Source of the DNA: JBBDYQ01 sp035553855
GTDB lineage: Bacteria; Actinomycetota; Thermoleophilia; Solirubrobacterales; Thermoleophilaceae
Direction: 5' to 3'
Length of the DNA: 64,000 bases
Assembly (NCBI GenBank): GCA_035553855.1
Contig: DATMJO010000123.1
Coordinates: 5,661-69,660, forward strand
A program made the position numbers and the translations under genes. Positions within the stretch are counted from its first letter, which is position 1. Each line of letters opens with the position of its first letter. Positions 14,362 through 23,327 of this stretch are shown piece after piece. Under the pieces are notes generated by a model, which saw nothing but the letters and a program-made list of their open reading frames with translations, ran no database searches and was not told the DNA's origin.

Positions 14362-16086
14362 ATGATGCCCACCCCCCGCCGCATCGCGGCGGCGCTCGCC
14401 ACCACGATCGCCGTCGGCCTTCTCGCAGCGCCCGGAGCCCTCGCGGCTCCGGGGGATCTGCCCGCGACCTGCGACCGGATAACGCCCGAGACGGTCGAGC
14501 GCGAGATCCTCGACGAGACCGTCCAGGTCATCTCGACCGGCAACGCCGTCATCACCGGCAGCCTCTACATGCCGCGCCAGGCCACGCAGTACGCGCCCGT
14601 CCCCGTGATCCTCATGACCCACGGCGGCAGCAGCTCGCGCCTCTCGCTCAACCCGCGGCCCGGCAGCCTCACCCAGGGCCTGCTCGACGCGGGCTTCGCC
14701 GTCCTCACCTACGACAGCCGCGGCCACGGCGACTCGCGCCGCGACTCGGGCGGCCAGGCGACCGTCCGCTACGAGTTCGGCGGCTCCGACGGCGTCGAGG
14801 ACGTGCGCCGCCTCGTCGGCCTCGCGGGTCGCTGCCGCGCGATCGGACAGGAGGCGCCGGGCGACCCGGTGATCGGCTTCGTCGGCGCGTCGAACGGGGC
14901 CGGCATCCAGCTCAACGCCGCCGCGGCGATCCCCGAGCTCGACGCGATCGTCCCGATGCTCTCGTGGGCGGACCTCGCGCAGGATCTCGCGCCGAACGAC
15001 GTGCCGAAGGTGTACGGCGAGCTGGCCTACCAGCGCTTCAAGAGCGCGCGGGTGCAGATCGACCCCGCCATCGAGGGCTTCCACAGTGACGCCGTCGCGG
15101 GCCTCCTCTCCGGCGACACCGCGAACTGGCTCGCCGGGCGCTCGACGAGCGGGAGCGCGGGCCGGGTCCGCGTGCCCACGCTGCTGCTCCAGGGGACGCT
15201 CGACACGCTCTTCCCGCTCGAGGGCGCGATGCGGAACTTCGAGCGCATCCGGGCCAACGGCACGCCCGTGAAGCTCGTGGCCTTCTGCACCGCCCATGAC
15301 GCCGAGGCCGCCCCGCCGCGCTCCTGCAAGGGCGGCTCGGACATGACCGACATCATCTTCCGCTGGCTGAACCACTATCTGCGCGGCGCCGAGGCGAATC
15401 TCGGCTCGCCGATCGACTGGTACGGCCCCGACGGGCGCTTCCGCTCGGCCGACGGCATCACCGGCAACGGCACGACCGTGATCGTCCCGAAGCCCGCCGC
15501 GAAGAGGAAGTCGCGCAGGAAGACTCGCCGCACGGCCACGCGGGCGATGACCCGGGAGAGCGCGAGGCGCGCGACCACCCGCCGCAGGAGGGCTACCCGC
15601 CCCCGCCGCACCAGGACGAAGCCGCTCGGCACGCTCAGGGGCCCCGGCGGCACCGGCGGCGACACCCAGACCTACGCCGCGCCGGCTCCCTCGTCGGAGG
15701 CCGCGGGCACGCTCCGGGTGCGCCTCGTGGACCGCAACCGCAAGGGCTGCCGCTCGCTGCTCGGTATCCCGCGCGTCGAGATCAGCGGCGTCGTGGACGG
15801 CCCGGAGGCCTTCCTCTTCGCCGAGCTCCAGGAGTCCAACCCGCAGGGCGAGCGCCGCACCGTGAACATCAACACGATGCCCGTGCGCCTCTCGCGCGGC
15901 CGCTTCAGCGCGGAGTTCAGCCTGCACGGCGTGAGCTGGATCCTCGGCCTCGGCAACCACCTCGACCTCGAGCTCACGACCGGCTCGGACATGTACCTCG
16001 AGCCGAGCCGCGACTTCACGGTCCGCGTGGATCGCGTCGTGGCGAAGCTGCCGCTCGGCGCGGTCGGCCGCGGCCGCAGCTGCTGA
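14362..16086 (+). CDS. Secreted CocE/S15-type alpha/beta hydrolase
   Basis: Exported hydrolase of 574 residues with a signal peptide ending GALAAPG. The alpha/beta domain carries GFVGASNGAG (GxSxG nucleophile elbow), LLLQGTLDTLFP (Asp) and FCTAHDAE (His), a complete triad. A linker of about 45 residues made mostly of Arg, Lys and Thr (near residues 380-425) leads into a C-terminal beta domain like the jelly roll of X-prolyl dipeptidyl peptidases and CocE esterases. The substrate is unknown; acyl groups on the local glycan are possible. ATG 14362 and ATG 14365 are both usable starts. The frame stays open far upstream only because of high GC. Confidence 0.82.
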   Translation: MMPTPRRIAAALATTIAVGLLAAPGALAAPGDLPATCDRITPETVEREILDETVQVISTGNAVITGSLYMPRQATQYAPVPVILMTHGGSSSRLSLNPRPGSLTQGLLDAGFAVLTYDSRGHGDSRRDSGGQATVRYEFGGSDGVEDVRRLVGLAGRCRAIGQEAPGDPVIGFVGASNGAGIQLNAAAAIPELDAIVPMLSWADLAQDLAPNDVPKVYGELAYQRFKSARVQIDPAIEGFHSDAVAGLLSGDTANWLAGRSTSGSAGRVRVPTLLLQGTLDTLFPLEGAMRNFERIRANGTPVKLVAFCTAHDAEAAPPRSCKGGSDMTDIIFRWLNHYLRGAEANLGSPIDWYGPDGRFRSADGITGNGTTVIVPKPAAKRKSRRKTRRTATRAMTRESARRATTRRRRATRPRRTRTKPLGTLRGPGGTGGDTQTYAAPAPSSEAAGTLRVRLVDRNRKGCRSLLGIPRVEISGVVDGPEAFLFAELQESNPQGERRTVNINTMPVRLSRGRFSAEFSLHGVSWILGLGNHLDLELTTGSDMYLEPSRDFTVRVDRVVAKLPLGAVGRGRSC

Positions 16087-16139
16087 CGACCACGGTCGAG
16101 CCTGTCCGTTTTTACGTCGCGCTATGCGCGTGCCAAAGG

Positions 16140-16145
16140 TAGTCT
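16140..16145 (+). promoter_or_regulatory. -10 hexamer TAGTCT, leaderless-type spacing
   Basis: TAGTCT ends 6 bases before ATG 16152 and no ribosome binding site lies between. Same hexamer and spacing as at 58870. Confidence 0.55.
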
Positions 16146-16151
16146 CGATCC

Positions 16152-17180
16152 ATGGCGCGCACTCTGGCTCGGGGAATCCTGCTTGCCTCGGCAATCGTTG
16201 CGACGTCCGCCGCAACGGCACACGCAGGGATCGTAGAGGTCACACCTCAATTCGAGATCAGATTCACCGCGGCAGCGGGCGAGACCAATGACATCAGAGT
16301 CACGACCCAGCGAGTCGCAGTTCCGCTCTTCCAGTGCGGGCCGACCGACTGCAGGGACGGCACGACCGTCGGCTACCGGTACGACATCACCGACGCCGGC
16401 GCCCTATTGCTTCCAGGTCCTGGCTGTCTGCCGGCCGGCCAGGGCGCGGCCGTCTGCATGCTCACGGGGCAGGCGGTCCGCGTTCGCGCCGACCTCGGCG
16501 ATGGCGACGACAGCGCGGTCGTGCTCGCCTACCACGGCTCCCTCCTCGGAGGCACGGGCAACGACCGGCTCACCACGGGAGGCTCCTCCGGAGATGCCGT
16601 GAGCGGCGGGGCGGGCGACGACGTGCTGACGGATCTGGGCGGTGGCTTCGACGGCGTCTATTACACCGAGCGAGCCGCCGGCGTGAGCGTCGACCTCGAA
16701 GCGGGAACAGGTGGTGCGAGCGGTGAACACGACACCCTCGCCGGCTTCGAGGACGTGTACGGCGGTGAGGGCCCCGATGTGCTCCGGGGCTCGCCTTACG
16801 AGAACGCGGGCGCGAGCCGATCCGGCCACAACATGCTTGTCGGTAACGGGGGTGACGACGTACTGCGCGCGAACGGCTCCCGGGACACCCTGCGCGGCGG
16901 AACCGGCGACGACCGCCTCGAGGGAGATCGCTGGCAATCGAGCCTGGACGGGGGAACAGGGGACGATGTGATCGTGGGCGGCTCGTTCGCGGACGAGCTG
17001 ATCGGCAGAGATGGGAACGATCAGCTGTTCGGCGCCGACGGCCCCGATTCGCTCGACGGCGGCGCCGGCAACGATGCCCTGGACGGCGGACTGGACCGTG
17101 ACTCGATCCGCTGCGGGACCGGCCTGGACACCAACGTGCCCGACCCGCTCGACGCCCTGGTCGACGGCTGCGAGGCCTGA
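16152..17180 (+). CDS. Secreted RTX-type calcium-binding protein
   Basis: Exported protein of 342 residues with a signal peptide ending ATAHAG. The N-terminal ~110 residues form a small beta domain with Cys pairs (FQCGPTDC). From about residue 115 it carries repeated glycine/aspartate nonapeptides such as GGTGNDRLT, GGAGDDVLT, GGTGDDRLE and GGTGDDVIV, which bind Ca2+ in a parallel beta roll. It ends in a Cys-containing cap (CGTGLDTNVPDPLD...DGC) closely resembling the end of the RTX protein at 39350-40852, so the two are paralogues. No type I secretion genes are nearby; the signal peptide implies Sec export. It faces the SGNH gene with a 7-base gap. Confidence 0.88.
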   Translation: MARTLARGILLASAIVATSAATAHAGIVEVTPQFEIRFTAAAGETNDIRVTTQRVAVPLFQCGPTDCRDGTTVGYRYDITDAGALLLPGPGCLPAGQGAAVCMLTGQAVRVRADLGDGDDSAVVLAYHGSLLGGTGNDRLTTGGSSGDAVSGGAGDDVLTDLGGGFDGVYYTERAAGVSVDLEAGTGGASGEHDTLAGFEDVYGGEGPDVLRGSPYENAGASRSGHNMLVGNGGDDVLRANGSRDTLRGGTGDDRLEGDRWQSSLDGGTGDDVIVGGSFADELIGRDGNDQLFGADGPDSLDGGAGNDALDGGLDRDSIRCGTGLDTNVPDPLDALVDGCEA

Positions 17181-17187
17181 TTCCTGC

Positions 17188-18045
17188 CTACGCGCCCGTG
17201 GTGACCTCGCGGGGAACGCGAGCGCGGACGCGCTCCACAGCATGAGGCATCAGCAGGTCCGCCACGGCCTCGTGGCCGGGCCGGCGCAGGTCGTAGCCGT
17301 TGTAGGCGTTGACGGCCCGCACGCCCAGCGTGGCGCGCAGCGAGTCGATCGTGTCGCGGGTGTCGACGACGGTGATCCCCATCTCCTCGCAGAGCGCGTT
17401 GATCTGTCGCCACACGTGCATCTGCTCGGCGGCGTCCAAGAAGCCGTCGGTCCAGATGCGGCAGAGCGGGCTCATCATGAGCAGCGTGGCGTCGGGCCAC
17501 TGCGACCTGACGAGTTCGAAGAAGCGCGCGTGGCGCTCGGTGCCCGGGAAGGGGTCGACGAGCCGGCCGAAGCGCCGGGAGGCCCAGTGGACGAACGGGT
17601 ACACGGGCCGTGCGAGCGCGCCGGAGCGGTCGCCGACGTTGATCCGCAGGTCGTTGTACCAGGGCTTCCGCAGCGGGATGACCGAGCGGACGGCATGCGC
17701 CGAGCAGCACTCGAGCAGCACGATGTCGGGCGGGCCGTCGAGCTTCACGAAGCGCGTCAGCTCCTCGGGCGTCTCGGGCAGGCGCGTCGCCGGGCCGAGG
17801 TAGACGTCGGAGAAGCTCGTGGAGATCCCGCGCTCGGCGAGCCGCTCGGCGAGCACGAGCGGGTAGCCCGCGCGCTGCCCGAGGCTGTGGCCGCGGTTGT
17901 TCTCGCGCCAGCCGCAGTCGCCGTAGCGCAGGAAGCGGAACGTGCGCTCGGCGCCCTCGACGTCGATGCCGCGCCAGGGGCGCGGTATGTCCGCCGGGCG
18001 CGGGACGAGCTTGCGCATCACGCGGTCGACCACTCGGGCCATCAT
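17188..18045 (-). CDS. SGNH/GDSL-like hydrolase with atypical active site
   Basis: Cytoplasmic-looking protein of 285 residues (no signal peptide). The layout suggests an SGNH fold: RYGDCGWREN near residues 41-50 stands where GDS is expected, and GYDLRRPGHEAVADLL near the C-terminus matches block V (Asp..His). The nucleophile Ser is replaced by Cys44, and the GxND block is not recognisable (IVLLECCSAHAV). It may be a variant esterase acting on a glycan or a non-enzymatic relative. The start overlaps the flippase stop by 4 bases, so it is coupled to polysaccharide export. Confidence 0.55.
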   Translation of the reverse strand: MMARVVDRVMRKLVPRPADIPRPWRGIDVEGAERTFRFLRYGDCGWRENNRGHSLGQRAGYPLVLAERLAERGISTSFSDVYLGPATRLPETPEELTRFVKLDGPPDIVLLECCSAHAVRSVIPLRKPWYNDLRINVGDRSGALARPVYPFVHWASRRFGRLVDPFPGTERHARFFELVRSQWPDATLLMMSPLCRIWTDGFLDAAEQMHVWRQINALCEEMGITVVDTRDTIDSLRATLGVRAVNAYNGYDLRRPGHEAVADLLMPHAVERVRARVPREVTTGA

Positions 18046-19607
18046 CCCACCGAACGCGCCGGATCCGGTTGAACTTGCGTCTCAGGCGGCCCGCCGCGGC
18101 GGCGGGGGCGCTGGTCCCACAGCAGGACGAGGTCGCGCCACGAGGCGGGAAAGAGCGCCCGCATCGCGCCGAGGTAGACCGGCGCGGCCACGGCCGCCGC
18201 CGCGAGGATGACGAGCGGCGCCGGGATCTCCGCGTCGAGCGCGCGCGTGAGCGGGTAGGCCGCGGCGAACAGCAGCAGCGCGCCGGACAGCGAGGGGAGC
18301 GCGTCCTCGGCGAGCTCCCGGACGGGGATGCCCGCGTAGCGGCGGAGCAGGAAGTGGTAGCTCGCGACGAGCACCACGAAGTGGTTGACCACGATGCCGA
18401 TCGCGACGGCCGTGATTCCGTGCGGCGAGAGCAGGATCACGATCAGCACGATTGATGGGATGAACGCGAGCGTGAACAGCCCGATCCGTCCGGGCTTGCC
18501 GATCGCCTGCATGAGCGGCCCGAGGCCGGTCTGCACGGCGGCGAACAGACCCGCTATCGCGAGGATCTGCGCGGGCACGACGGCGCCCCGCCACTCCTCG
18601 CCGAAGAGGAACGGCACGAGTACCGGCGCGCTCGCCGCGAAGAAGGCGATCAGCGGGAAGATGACCACCGCATGAGCGCGGACGATGCGCCGCCGGATGC
18701 GCCGGATCGTCTCTATGTCGCCGCTCCGCGAATAAAGCGGGAACGCGAGCCGCACGAGGATGTGGGACACCTTGCCCTGGTACTCCACCCCGAGCTGATA
18801 GGCGCGCCAGTAGAGCCCGACCTGGCCGGGGCCGAGCTGGGTCGCGAGCGTCGCGTAGTCGATGTTGCGGGCGGTAGTGACGATCAGCGACGAACTGCTA
18901 GCCGCCGCGCCGAAGCGCAGCAGGTCCCCGGCGGCGGCACGGTCCCAGCCCGGCCGCGCGTGCCCCGCGAGAGCGATCGCGACCATCGTGCTGAGCGCCA
19001 TCCCCGCGAGCGGTCCGATCACGAGAGCGGGGCCGTCGAGGCCGGCGAACGCGGCGAGCGAGATCGATACGACGATGGCCGGCAGCGTCCCGCACATCTC
19101 GACGATCCCCAGGCGGCGGAAGTCGAGGCGGCGCTGGAGCAGCGCGCTCGGGACCACGCTCACGCCGGCGATGAGGAAGCCGATCGCGGCGAGCTCCACC
19201 AGGTCGATCGTCTCCCGGTCGTACAGCCCGTCGAGGATCGTCTCGCCGAGGAGCAGCGTCATGCCCGCCAGCGCAAGCCCCCCGGCGATCGCGAGCGTGG
19301 TCGTGGTCGCCAGATGCCGGCGCTCGATCTCCTTGCGCTGGACGAGCGGGGCGCCGAGCGCCGCGCCCGCGAAGACGGACACGAGCGCGAGCACGAAGGC
19401 CGCCACCGCGGCGCGCCCGAAGCCCTCAGGCGGGATCAGGCGCGCGAGCACGACAAGCGAGACGATGCCGCCGAGCTCGGCCGCGCCACGCGCGATGCCC
19501 ATCCAGCGGACGCCCGTGAAGGCCGCCTCTCGGAGCCGCGCGGAATTGGCGGGCTCGTTGCCGAGCCCGCGGTCCGCAGACCCCGGATCGCCCGGCTCGG
19601 ACATCAT
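18042..19607 (-). CDS. Wzx-type polysaccharide flippase
   Basis: Integral membrane protein of 521 residues with about 12-14 helices, belonging to the MATE/MOP exporter group (WzxC/polysaccharide biosynthesis). Typical features are the N-terminal FTGVRWMGIARGAAELGGIV helix, LARLIPPEGFG just after it, and the long central amphipathic loop LGPGQVGLYWRAYQLG. It should flip lipid-linked oligosaccharide units across the membrane. It is the only flippase in the window; the matching Wzy and Wzz are 28-30 kb away. It is co-transcribed with the SGNH-like gene and divergent from the acetyltransferase gene. Confidence 0.88.
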   Translation of the reverse strand: MMSEPGDPGSADRGLGNEPANSARLREAAFTGVRWMGIARGAAELGGIVSLVVLARLIPPEGFGRAAVAAFVLALVSVFAGAALGAPLVQRKEIERRHLATTTTLAIAGGLALAGMTLLLGETILDGLYDRETIDLVELAAIGFLIAGVSVVPSALLQRRLDFRRLGIVEMCGTLPAIVVSISLAAFAGLDGPALVIGPLAGMALSTMVAIALAGHARPGWDRAAAGDLLRFGAAASSSSLIVTTARNIDYATLATQLGPGQVGLYWRAYQLGVEYQGKVSHILVRLAFPLYSRSGDIETIRRIRRRIVRAHAVVIFPLIAFFAASAPVLVPFLFGEEWRGAVVPAQILAIAGLFAAVQTGLGPLMQAIGKPGRIGLFTLAFIPSIVLIVILLSPHGITAVAIGIVVNHFVVLVASYHFLLRRYAGIPVRELAEDALPSLSGALLLFAAAYPLTRALDAEIPAPLVILAAAAVAAPVYLGAMRALFPASWRDLVLLWDQRPRRRGGPPETQVQPDPARSVG

Positions 19608-19643
19608 CTAAGGAACGCTCCCCTCCGGGGCCTGCTTTCGGCC

Positions 19644-20183
19644 ATGTCCTACTTCGATCGACTCGACCACTACGAGCTCCTGAAGCTCGACACCGAGGGG
19701 TTCCCCGCGCCGCGGGAACTACCTGCCGGATACGAGTGGGCTGCCGACATCGGCGTCGAGGCCGAGCGCGCGCTGCTCGACCCGGTCTTCCCAGGGTCGC
19801 ACAACGCGACCGAGCGCAGGCTGGCCGGCTGGCGCGACGACACGATCGTGGCCGTCGCCCACGGCGGCGAGCCCGTCGCGGTGTGTTACGTCTGTGCCGA
19901 CAACCAGCTCGGAATCGAGGGCTACGGCGAGCTGCACTACGCCGCGGTGCTCGACGAGCACAAGGGCAAGGGCCTCTGGGGAGCCATGATCCGCGAGATG
20001 CTGCGGCGCGCGAAGGCATGGGGCGACGTCCGCGGCGTCATCTTCGTCACCGATCGCAAGGGCCCGATCGAGATGTACCTGCGGATGGGCGCGCAGCGGA
20101 TCGGGACGAGGCCGAAGGGCGACGCCCGCCCGCTCTGGCGGCGCGCCGCGTCGCGCGCACGCCGGATCGTGGGTGGCCGCTGA
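19644..20183 (+). CDS. GNAT-family N-acetyltransferase-like protein
   Basis: Protein of 179 residues with a GNAT-like core: YAAVLDEHKGKGLWGAMIREML fits the acetyl-CoA pyrophosphate loop (Q/RxxGxG/A is degenerate: HKGKGLWG), and GVIFVTDRKGPIEMYLRMGAQRIG matches the C-terminal beta-alpha unit. The substrate is not indicated. The ORF remains open upstream, but MSYFDRLDHYELL at ATG 19644 is the sensible start because it clears the divergent flippase start by 36 bases. Confidence 0.7.
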   Translation: MSYFDRLDHYELLKLDTEGFPAPRELPAGYEWAADIGVEAERALLDPVFPGSHNATERRLAGWRDDTIVAVAHGGEPVAVCYVCADNQLGIEGYGELHYAAVLDEHKGKGLWGAMIREMLRRAKAWGDVRGVIFVTDRKGPIEMYLRMGAQRIGTRPKGDARPLWRRAASRARRIVGGR

Positions 20184-20237
20184 CGCCCTTCCCGGCTACG
20201 GTGGGTGGCGGCAGGGGAATCCTCCGGAGGGAACCGC

Positions 20238-21122
20238 ATGGACGTCGTAGCGCGCCGGGCACGGGCGCTTGCACTCGCAGGGATGATCGCCGCCGCGCTC
20301 GGCGCGGCGCCGGCCGCAGAGGCCGCGACCTTCAAGCTCACCTGCGCGCGCTCGCACAGCCTCGAGGACGACCCGATCGTCTCGCCGGGGAAGCCGGGCG
20401 CGGCGCACCTCCACGAGTTCCTCGGGAACACCTCGACGAACGCGTTCAGCACGCACGCGTCGCTGCGCGCGGCCCCGGGCCGCTGCCGGGTCTACGGCGA
20501 CACCGAGGCCGACCGCTCGGCCTACTGGATCCCGGCGCTCGAGCAGCGCAATCAGCTCCTCCTGGGTTTCACCCAGATCAAGCCGTCGAGCTCGGTCCTC
20601 TACTACGTGACGAACCACCGCCCCGCCACCGACGTGCGCGCGTTCCCGGCCGGGCTGAAGCTGATCGCGGGCGACGCCCACGCGGCTGTTCCGCAGCCCA
20701 CGAGCATCGTCAAGTGGCACTGCTACTACGGGACGCCCGTGGGCGGGGGGACGCGCCCCCACTGCGACGACAACGACGACACGGACGGGCGCACGCCCGG
20801 CCTGCGCCTGGAGCTCAACTTCCCGAGCTGCTGGGACGGCGTCCGGCTCGACAGCCCCGACCACAAGAGCCACCTCGCCTATGCCGAGGACCGCTACACG
20901 CGCTGCCCCGCGACGCACCCGGTTCCGGTGCCGCGGATCCAGATGTTCGTCTTCTACCTGTCACCAGGCGGGCCGGACGCGGACGTCAGCCCCCTTCCCG
21001 GCGCCGTGCGGCTGACCTCCGGAGGCCAGCTCACGATGCACGGCGACTTCTTCGAGGCGTGGGACCCGGCGAAGCTCGACGGCTTCGTCCGGAACTGCCT
21101 GCACGCCGGGCTCAACTGCTGA
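20238..21122 (+). CDS. Secreted DUF1996 protein, copy 1
   Basis: Exported protein of 294 residues; signal peptide ends PAAEAATF. The mature part is one DUF1996 domain: DDPIVSPGKPGAAHLHEFLG with NTSTNAF, then YWIPAL, GDAHA, FPSCWDGVRLD and HGDFFEAWD. These blocks of conserved His, Asp and Cys recur in the second copy at 38376-39221. DUF1996 is best known from fungal secreted proteins, often with carbohydrate-binding modules; its function is unknown. A strong Shine-Dalgarno (CGGAGG at 20225-20230) supports ATG 20238. Confidence 0.85.
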   Translation: MDVVARRARALALAGMIAAALGAAPAAEAATFKLTCARSHSLEDDPIVSPGKPGAAHLHEFLGNTSTNAFSTHASLRAAPGRCRVYGDTEADRSAYWIPALEQRNQLLLGFTQIKPSSSVLYYVTNHRPATDVRAFPAGLKLIAGDAHAAVPQPTSIVKWHCYYGTPVGGGTRPHCDDNDDTDGRTPGLRLELNFPSCWDGVRLDSPDHKSHLAYAEDRYTRCPATHPVPVPRIQMFVFYLSPGGPDADVSPLPGAVRLTSGGQLTMHGDFFEAWDPAKLDGFVRNCLHAGLNC

Positions 21123-21143
21123 GCCGGCCCCGCGGCCCGCGAC

Positions 21144-21149
21144 TAGACT
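21144..21149 (+). promoter_or_regulatory. -10 hexamer TAGACT before the GT4-epimerase-FkbM operon
   Basis: TAGACT ends 10 bases before ATG 21160. The identical hexamer precedes tRNA-Phe (25905) and arsR (33418). Confidence 0.5.
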
Positions 21150-21159
21150 CCGCGCCGCC

Positions 21160-22341
21160 ATGCGGGTCCTCTTCAGCTTCGGCGACACGCTGGGCAAGCC
21201 GGGCATCGGGAACATCGCGCTCCAGCAGGTGAAGGGGCTCCGGGAGCTCGGCGTGGACGTGACGCCGGTCGTCACCTCCGTGCACCCCGGCGCCCCCGAC
21301 ACCGGCGCGCACACGACGCTCACGCTCGCCGGGAGGCGCATCCCCCACCGCGCGCTCGGCATCTGGCGCGCCTACCGCCTGCACGACCGGCGAGTGGCAC
21401 GCATGATCGACCGCGCCGCCGGGGAGTTCGACCTCGTCCACGTCTGGCCCGCCTACACGCTCGCCGCGAGCGAGGCGGCCCGCCGCCACGGGCTGCCCGT
21501 GATCCGCGAGGCGCCTTCCTCCCACACCGGGCACGTCTTCGACGTGGTGGACCGCGAGGCCGCCAGGGTCGGCATCCCGCCGGTCCCGGGGCACTCGCAC
21601 TCGCGCAGCGACGAGCGCCTGCGCCAGGAGCAGGCCGAGTGGGACGCGGCGGACTTCGTCGTGGTGCCCGCCGAGTCGGCGCTGCGGACCTTCGCCGACA
21701 ACGGCGTGCCGGAGGAGAAGCTCCTGCTCCACCAGTACGGCTACGACCCGGCGCGCTTCGACCCGGCCCAGGCGCTCGCCCCGCGCGACCCGGAGCGGCC
21801 GTTCACCGCGCTGTTCGTGGCGCGGGCGGAGCCGCTCAAGGGCCTCCACCTTGCGCTCGATGCCTGGCTCGCCTCGGGCGTCGCCGAACGCGGGCGCTTC
21901 CTCGTCTGCGGGCGCTTCACGGAGGGCTACCGCGAGGTCGTCGAGGACCGGCTCGCGCACCCGAGCGTGGAGGTGCTCGGCTTCGTGGACGACCCGGGCG
22001 CGATGATGCGCGAGGCCGACGTGCTGCTCGCGCCCTCGCTGGTCGAGGGCTCCGCGCTCGTCACCTACGAGGCGCAGGCCTGTGGCTGCGTGCTGGTGGC
22101 AAGCGAGGCGACAGGAGCGCGCGCCGTCCACGGCGAGCACGGGCTCTTTCACGCGCCCGGGGACGTCGAGGCGCTCACCGGGCACATCCGCACGCTCGAT
22201 GCCGACCGCGAGCTGCTCGAGCGGCTCCGCCTCGCCTCGATCGAGAACTCGCGGGCGCTCACCTGGCTCGACGCGGCGCGGGCGCTGCGGGGCGCGTACG
22301 AAAGGGCACTGGCCGCGAAGGGCGAAGGGGTGGCTGCATGA
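21160..22341 (+). CDS. Family 4 glycosyltransferase
   Basis: GT-B retaining glycosyltransferase of 393 residues. The N-terminal domain has the acceptor-side glycine-rich motif (GKPGIGNIALQQVKGLRELG). The C-terminal domain carries FVARAEPLKGLHLALDAW (a variant of the usual GR-x(3)-KG motif) and the nucleotide-sugar site APSLVEGSALVTYEAQACGC (EGxxxxxxE). First gene of a three-gene operon with 4-base overlaps: GT4, epimerase, FkbM methyltransferase. Sugar specificity is unknown. Confidence 0.88.
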   Translation: MRVLFSFGDTLGKPGIGNIALQQVKGLRELGVDVTPVVTSVHPGAPDTGAHTTLTLAGRRIPHRALGIWRAYRLHDRRVARMIDRAAGEFDLVHVWPAYTLAASEAARRHGLPVIREAPSSHTGHVFDVVDREAARVGIPPVPGHSHSRSDERLRQEQAEWDAADFVVVPAESALRTFADNGVPEEKLLLHQYGYDPARFDPAQALAPRDPERPFTALFVARAEPLKGLHLALDAWLASGVAERGRFLVCGRFTEGYREVVEDRLAHPSVEVLGFVDDPGAMMREADVLLAPSLVEGSALVTYEAQACGCVLVASEATGARAVHGEHGLFHAPGDVEALTGHIRTLDADRELLERLRLASIENSRALTWLDAARALRGAYERALAAKGEGVAA

Positions 22342-23327
22342 AGCACCTGATCACCGGCGGAGCCGGGTTCATCGGCTCGCACCTCTCCGACGAGCTGCTC
22401 GCGCGCGGGCACGAGGTGCACGTCCTCGACGACCTCTCGACGGGCTCGATGGAGAACATCCGCCACCTCAAGGGGCGCAACGGCTTCGGCTACACGATCG
22501 ACTCGGCAGACAACGCGCCCGTGGTCGCGGAGCTGGTGGACGACGCCGACATCGTCCACCACCTGGCCGCGGCGGTGGGCGTGGGGCTGATCGTGGAGAG
22601 CCCGGTGCGGACGATCGAGACGAACGTGCACTGCACCGAGGTGCTGCTCGCGCAGGCGAGCAAGAAGAAGAAACCCGTGCTCGTGGCCTCGACCAGCGAG
22701 GTCTATGGCAAGAGCACGGCGCTGCCGTTCCGCGAGGACGGCGACCTCGTGATGGGGCCGACCGTCAAGGGTCGCTGGTCGTACGCGTGCTCGAAGGCGC
22801 TCGACGAGTTCCTCGCGATCGCCTACTGGAAGGAGCGCAAGGTCCCGACGGTCGTCGTGCGGCTGTTCAACACGGTCGGGCCGCGCCAGACGGGCCGCTA
22901 CGGGATGGTGATCCCGAGCCTCGTGCGCCAGGCGCTCGCCGAGCAGCCGCTGACGGTGTTCGGCGACGGCACGCAGCGGCGCTGCTTCTGCCACGTCAAG
23001 GACGTGGTGCGCGCGCTGTGCGACCTCGTGGAGCGCGAGGACGTCTACGGCGAGGTCTTCAACGTGGGCTCGAGCGAGGAGATCACGATCCGCGGCCTCG
23101 CCGAGCGCGTGATCGAGACGACGGGGTCGTCGTCGGCGGTGAGCCTGATCCCCTACGACGAGGCCTACGAGGAGGGCTTCGAGGACATGGAGCGGCGGAT
23201 CCCGGACACGACGAAGATCCGCGAGCTGATCGGCTGGGAGACCGAGCGCCCGCTCGAGACGATCCTCGCCGACGTGATCGAGCACCATCGCGGGACGCCG
23301 GCCGCGCCGGGCCTCGCCACGGGGTGA
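22338..23327 (+). CDS. NAD-dependent nucleotide-sugar epimerase/decarboxylase
   Basis: Extended SDR enzyme of 329 residues. HLITGGAGFIGSHLSDELL is the NAD-binding GxxGxxG motif. VASTSEVYGKS supplies the catalytic Ser/Thr, WSYACSKALDE the YxxxK pair, and RLFNTVGPRQTGRYGMVIP the substrate loop. This set fits UDP-glucose 4-epimerase or UDP-glucuronate decarboxylase-like enzymes; the two cannot be separated by eye. It overlaps its upstream and downstream neighbours by 4 bases each, so it probably makes the donor used by the adjacent GT4. Confidence 0.85.
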   Translation: MKHLITGGAGFIGSHLSDELLARGHEVHVLDDLSTGSMENIRHLKGRNGFGYTIDSADNAPVVAELVDDADIVHHLAAAVGVGLIVESPVRTIETNVHCTEVLLAQASKKKKPVLVASTSEVYGKSTALPFREDGDLVMGPTVKGRWSYACSKALDEFLAIAYWKERKVPTVVVRLFNTVGPRQTGRYGMVIPSLVRQALAEQPLTVFGDGTQRRCFCHVKDVVRALCDLVEREDVYGEVFNVGSSEEITIRGLAERVIETTGSSSAVSLIPYDEAYEEGFEDMERRIPDTTKIRELIGWETERPLETILADVIEHHRGTPAAPGLATG

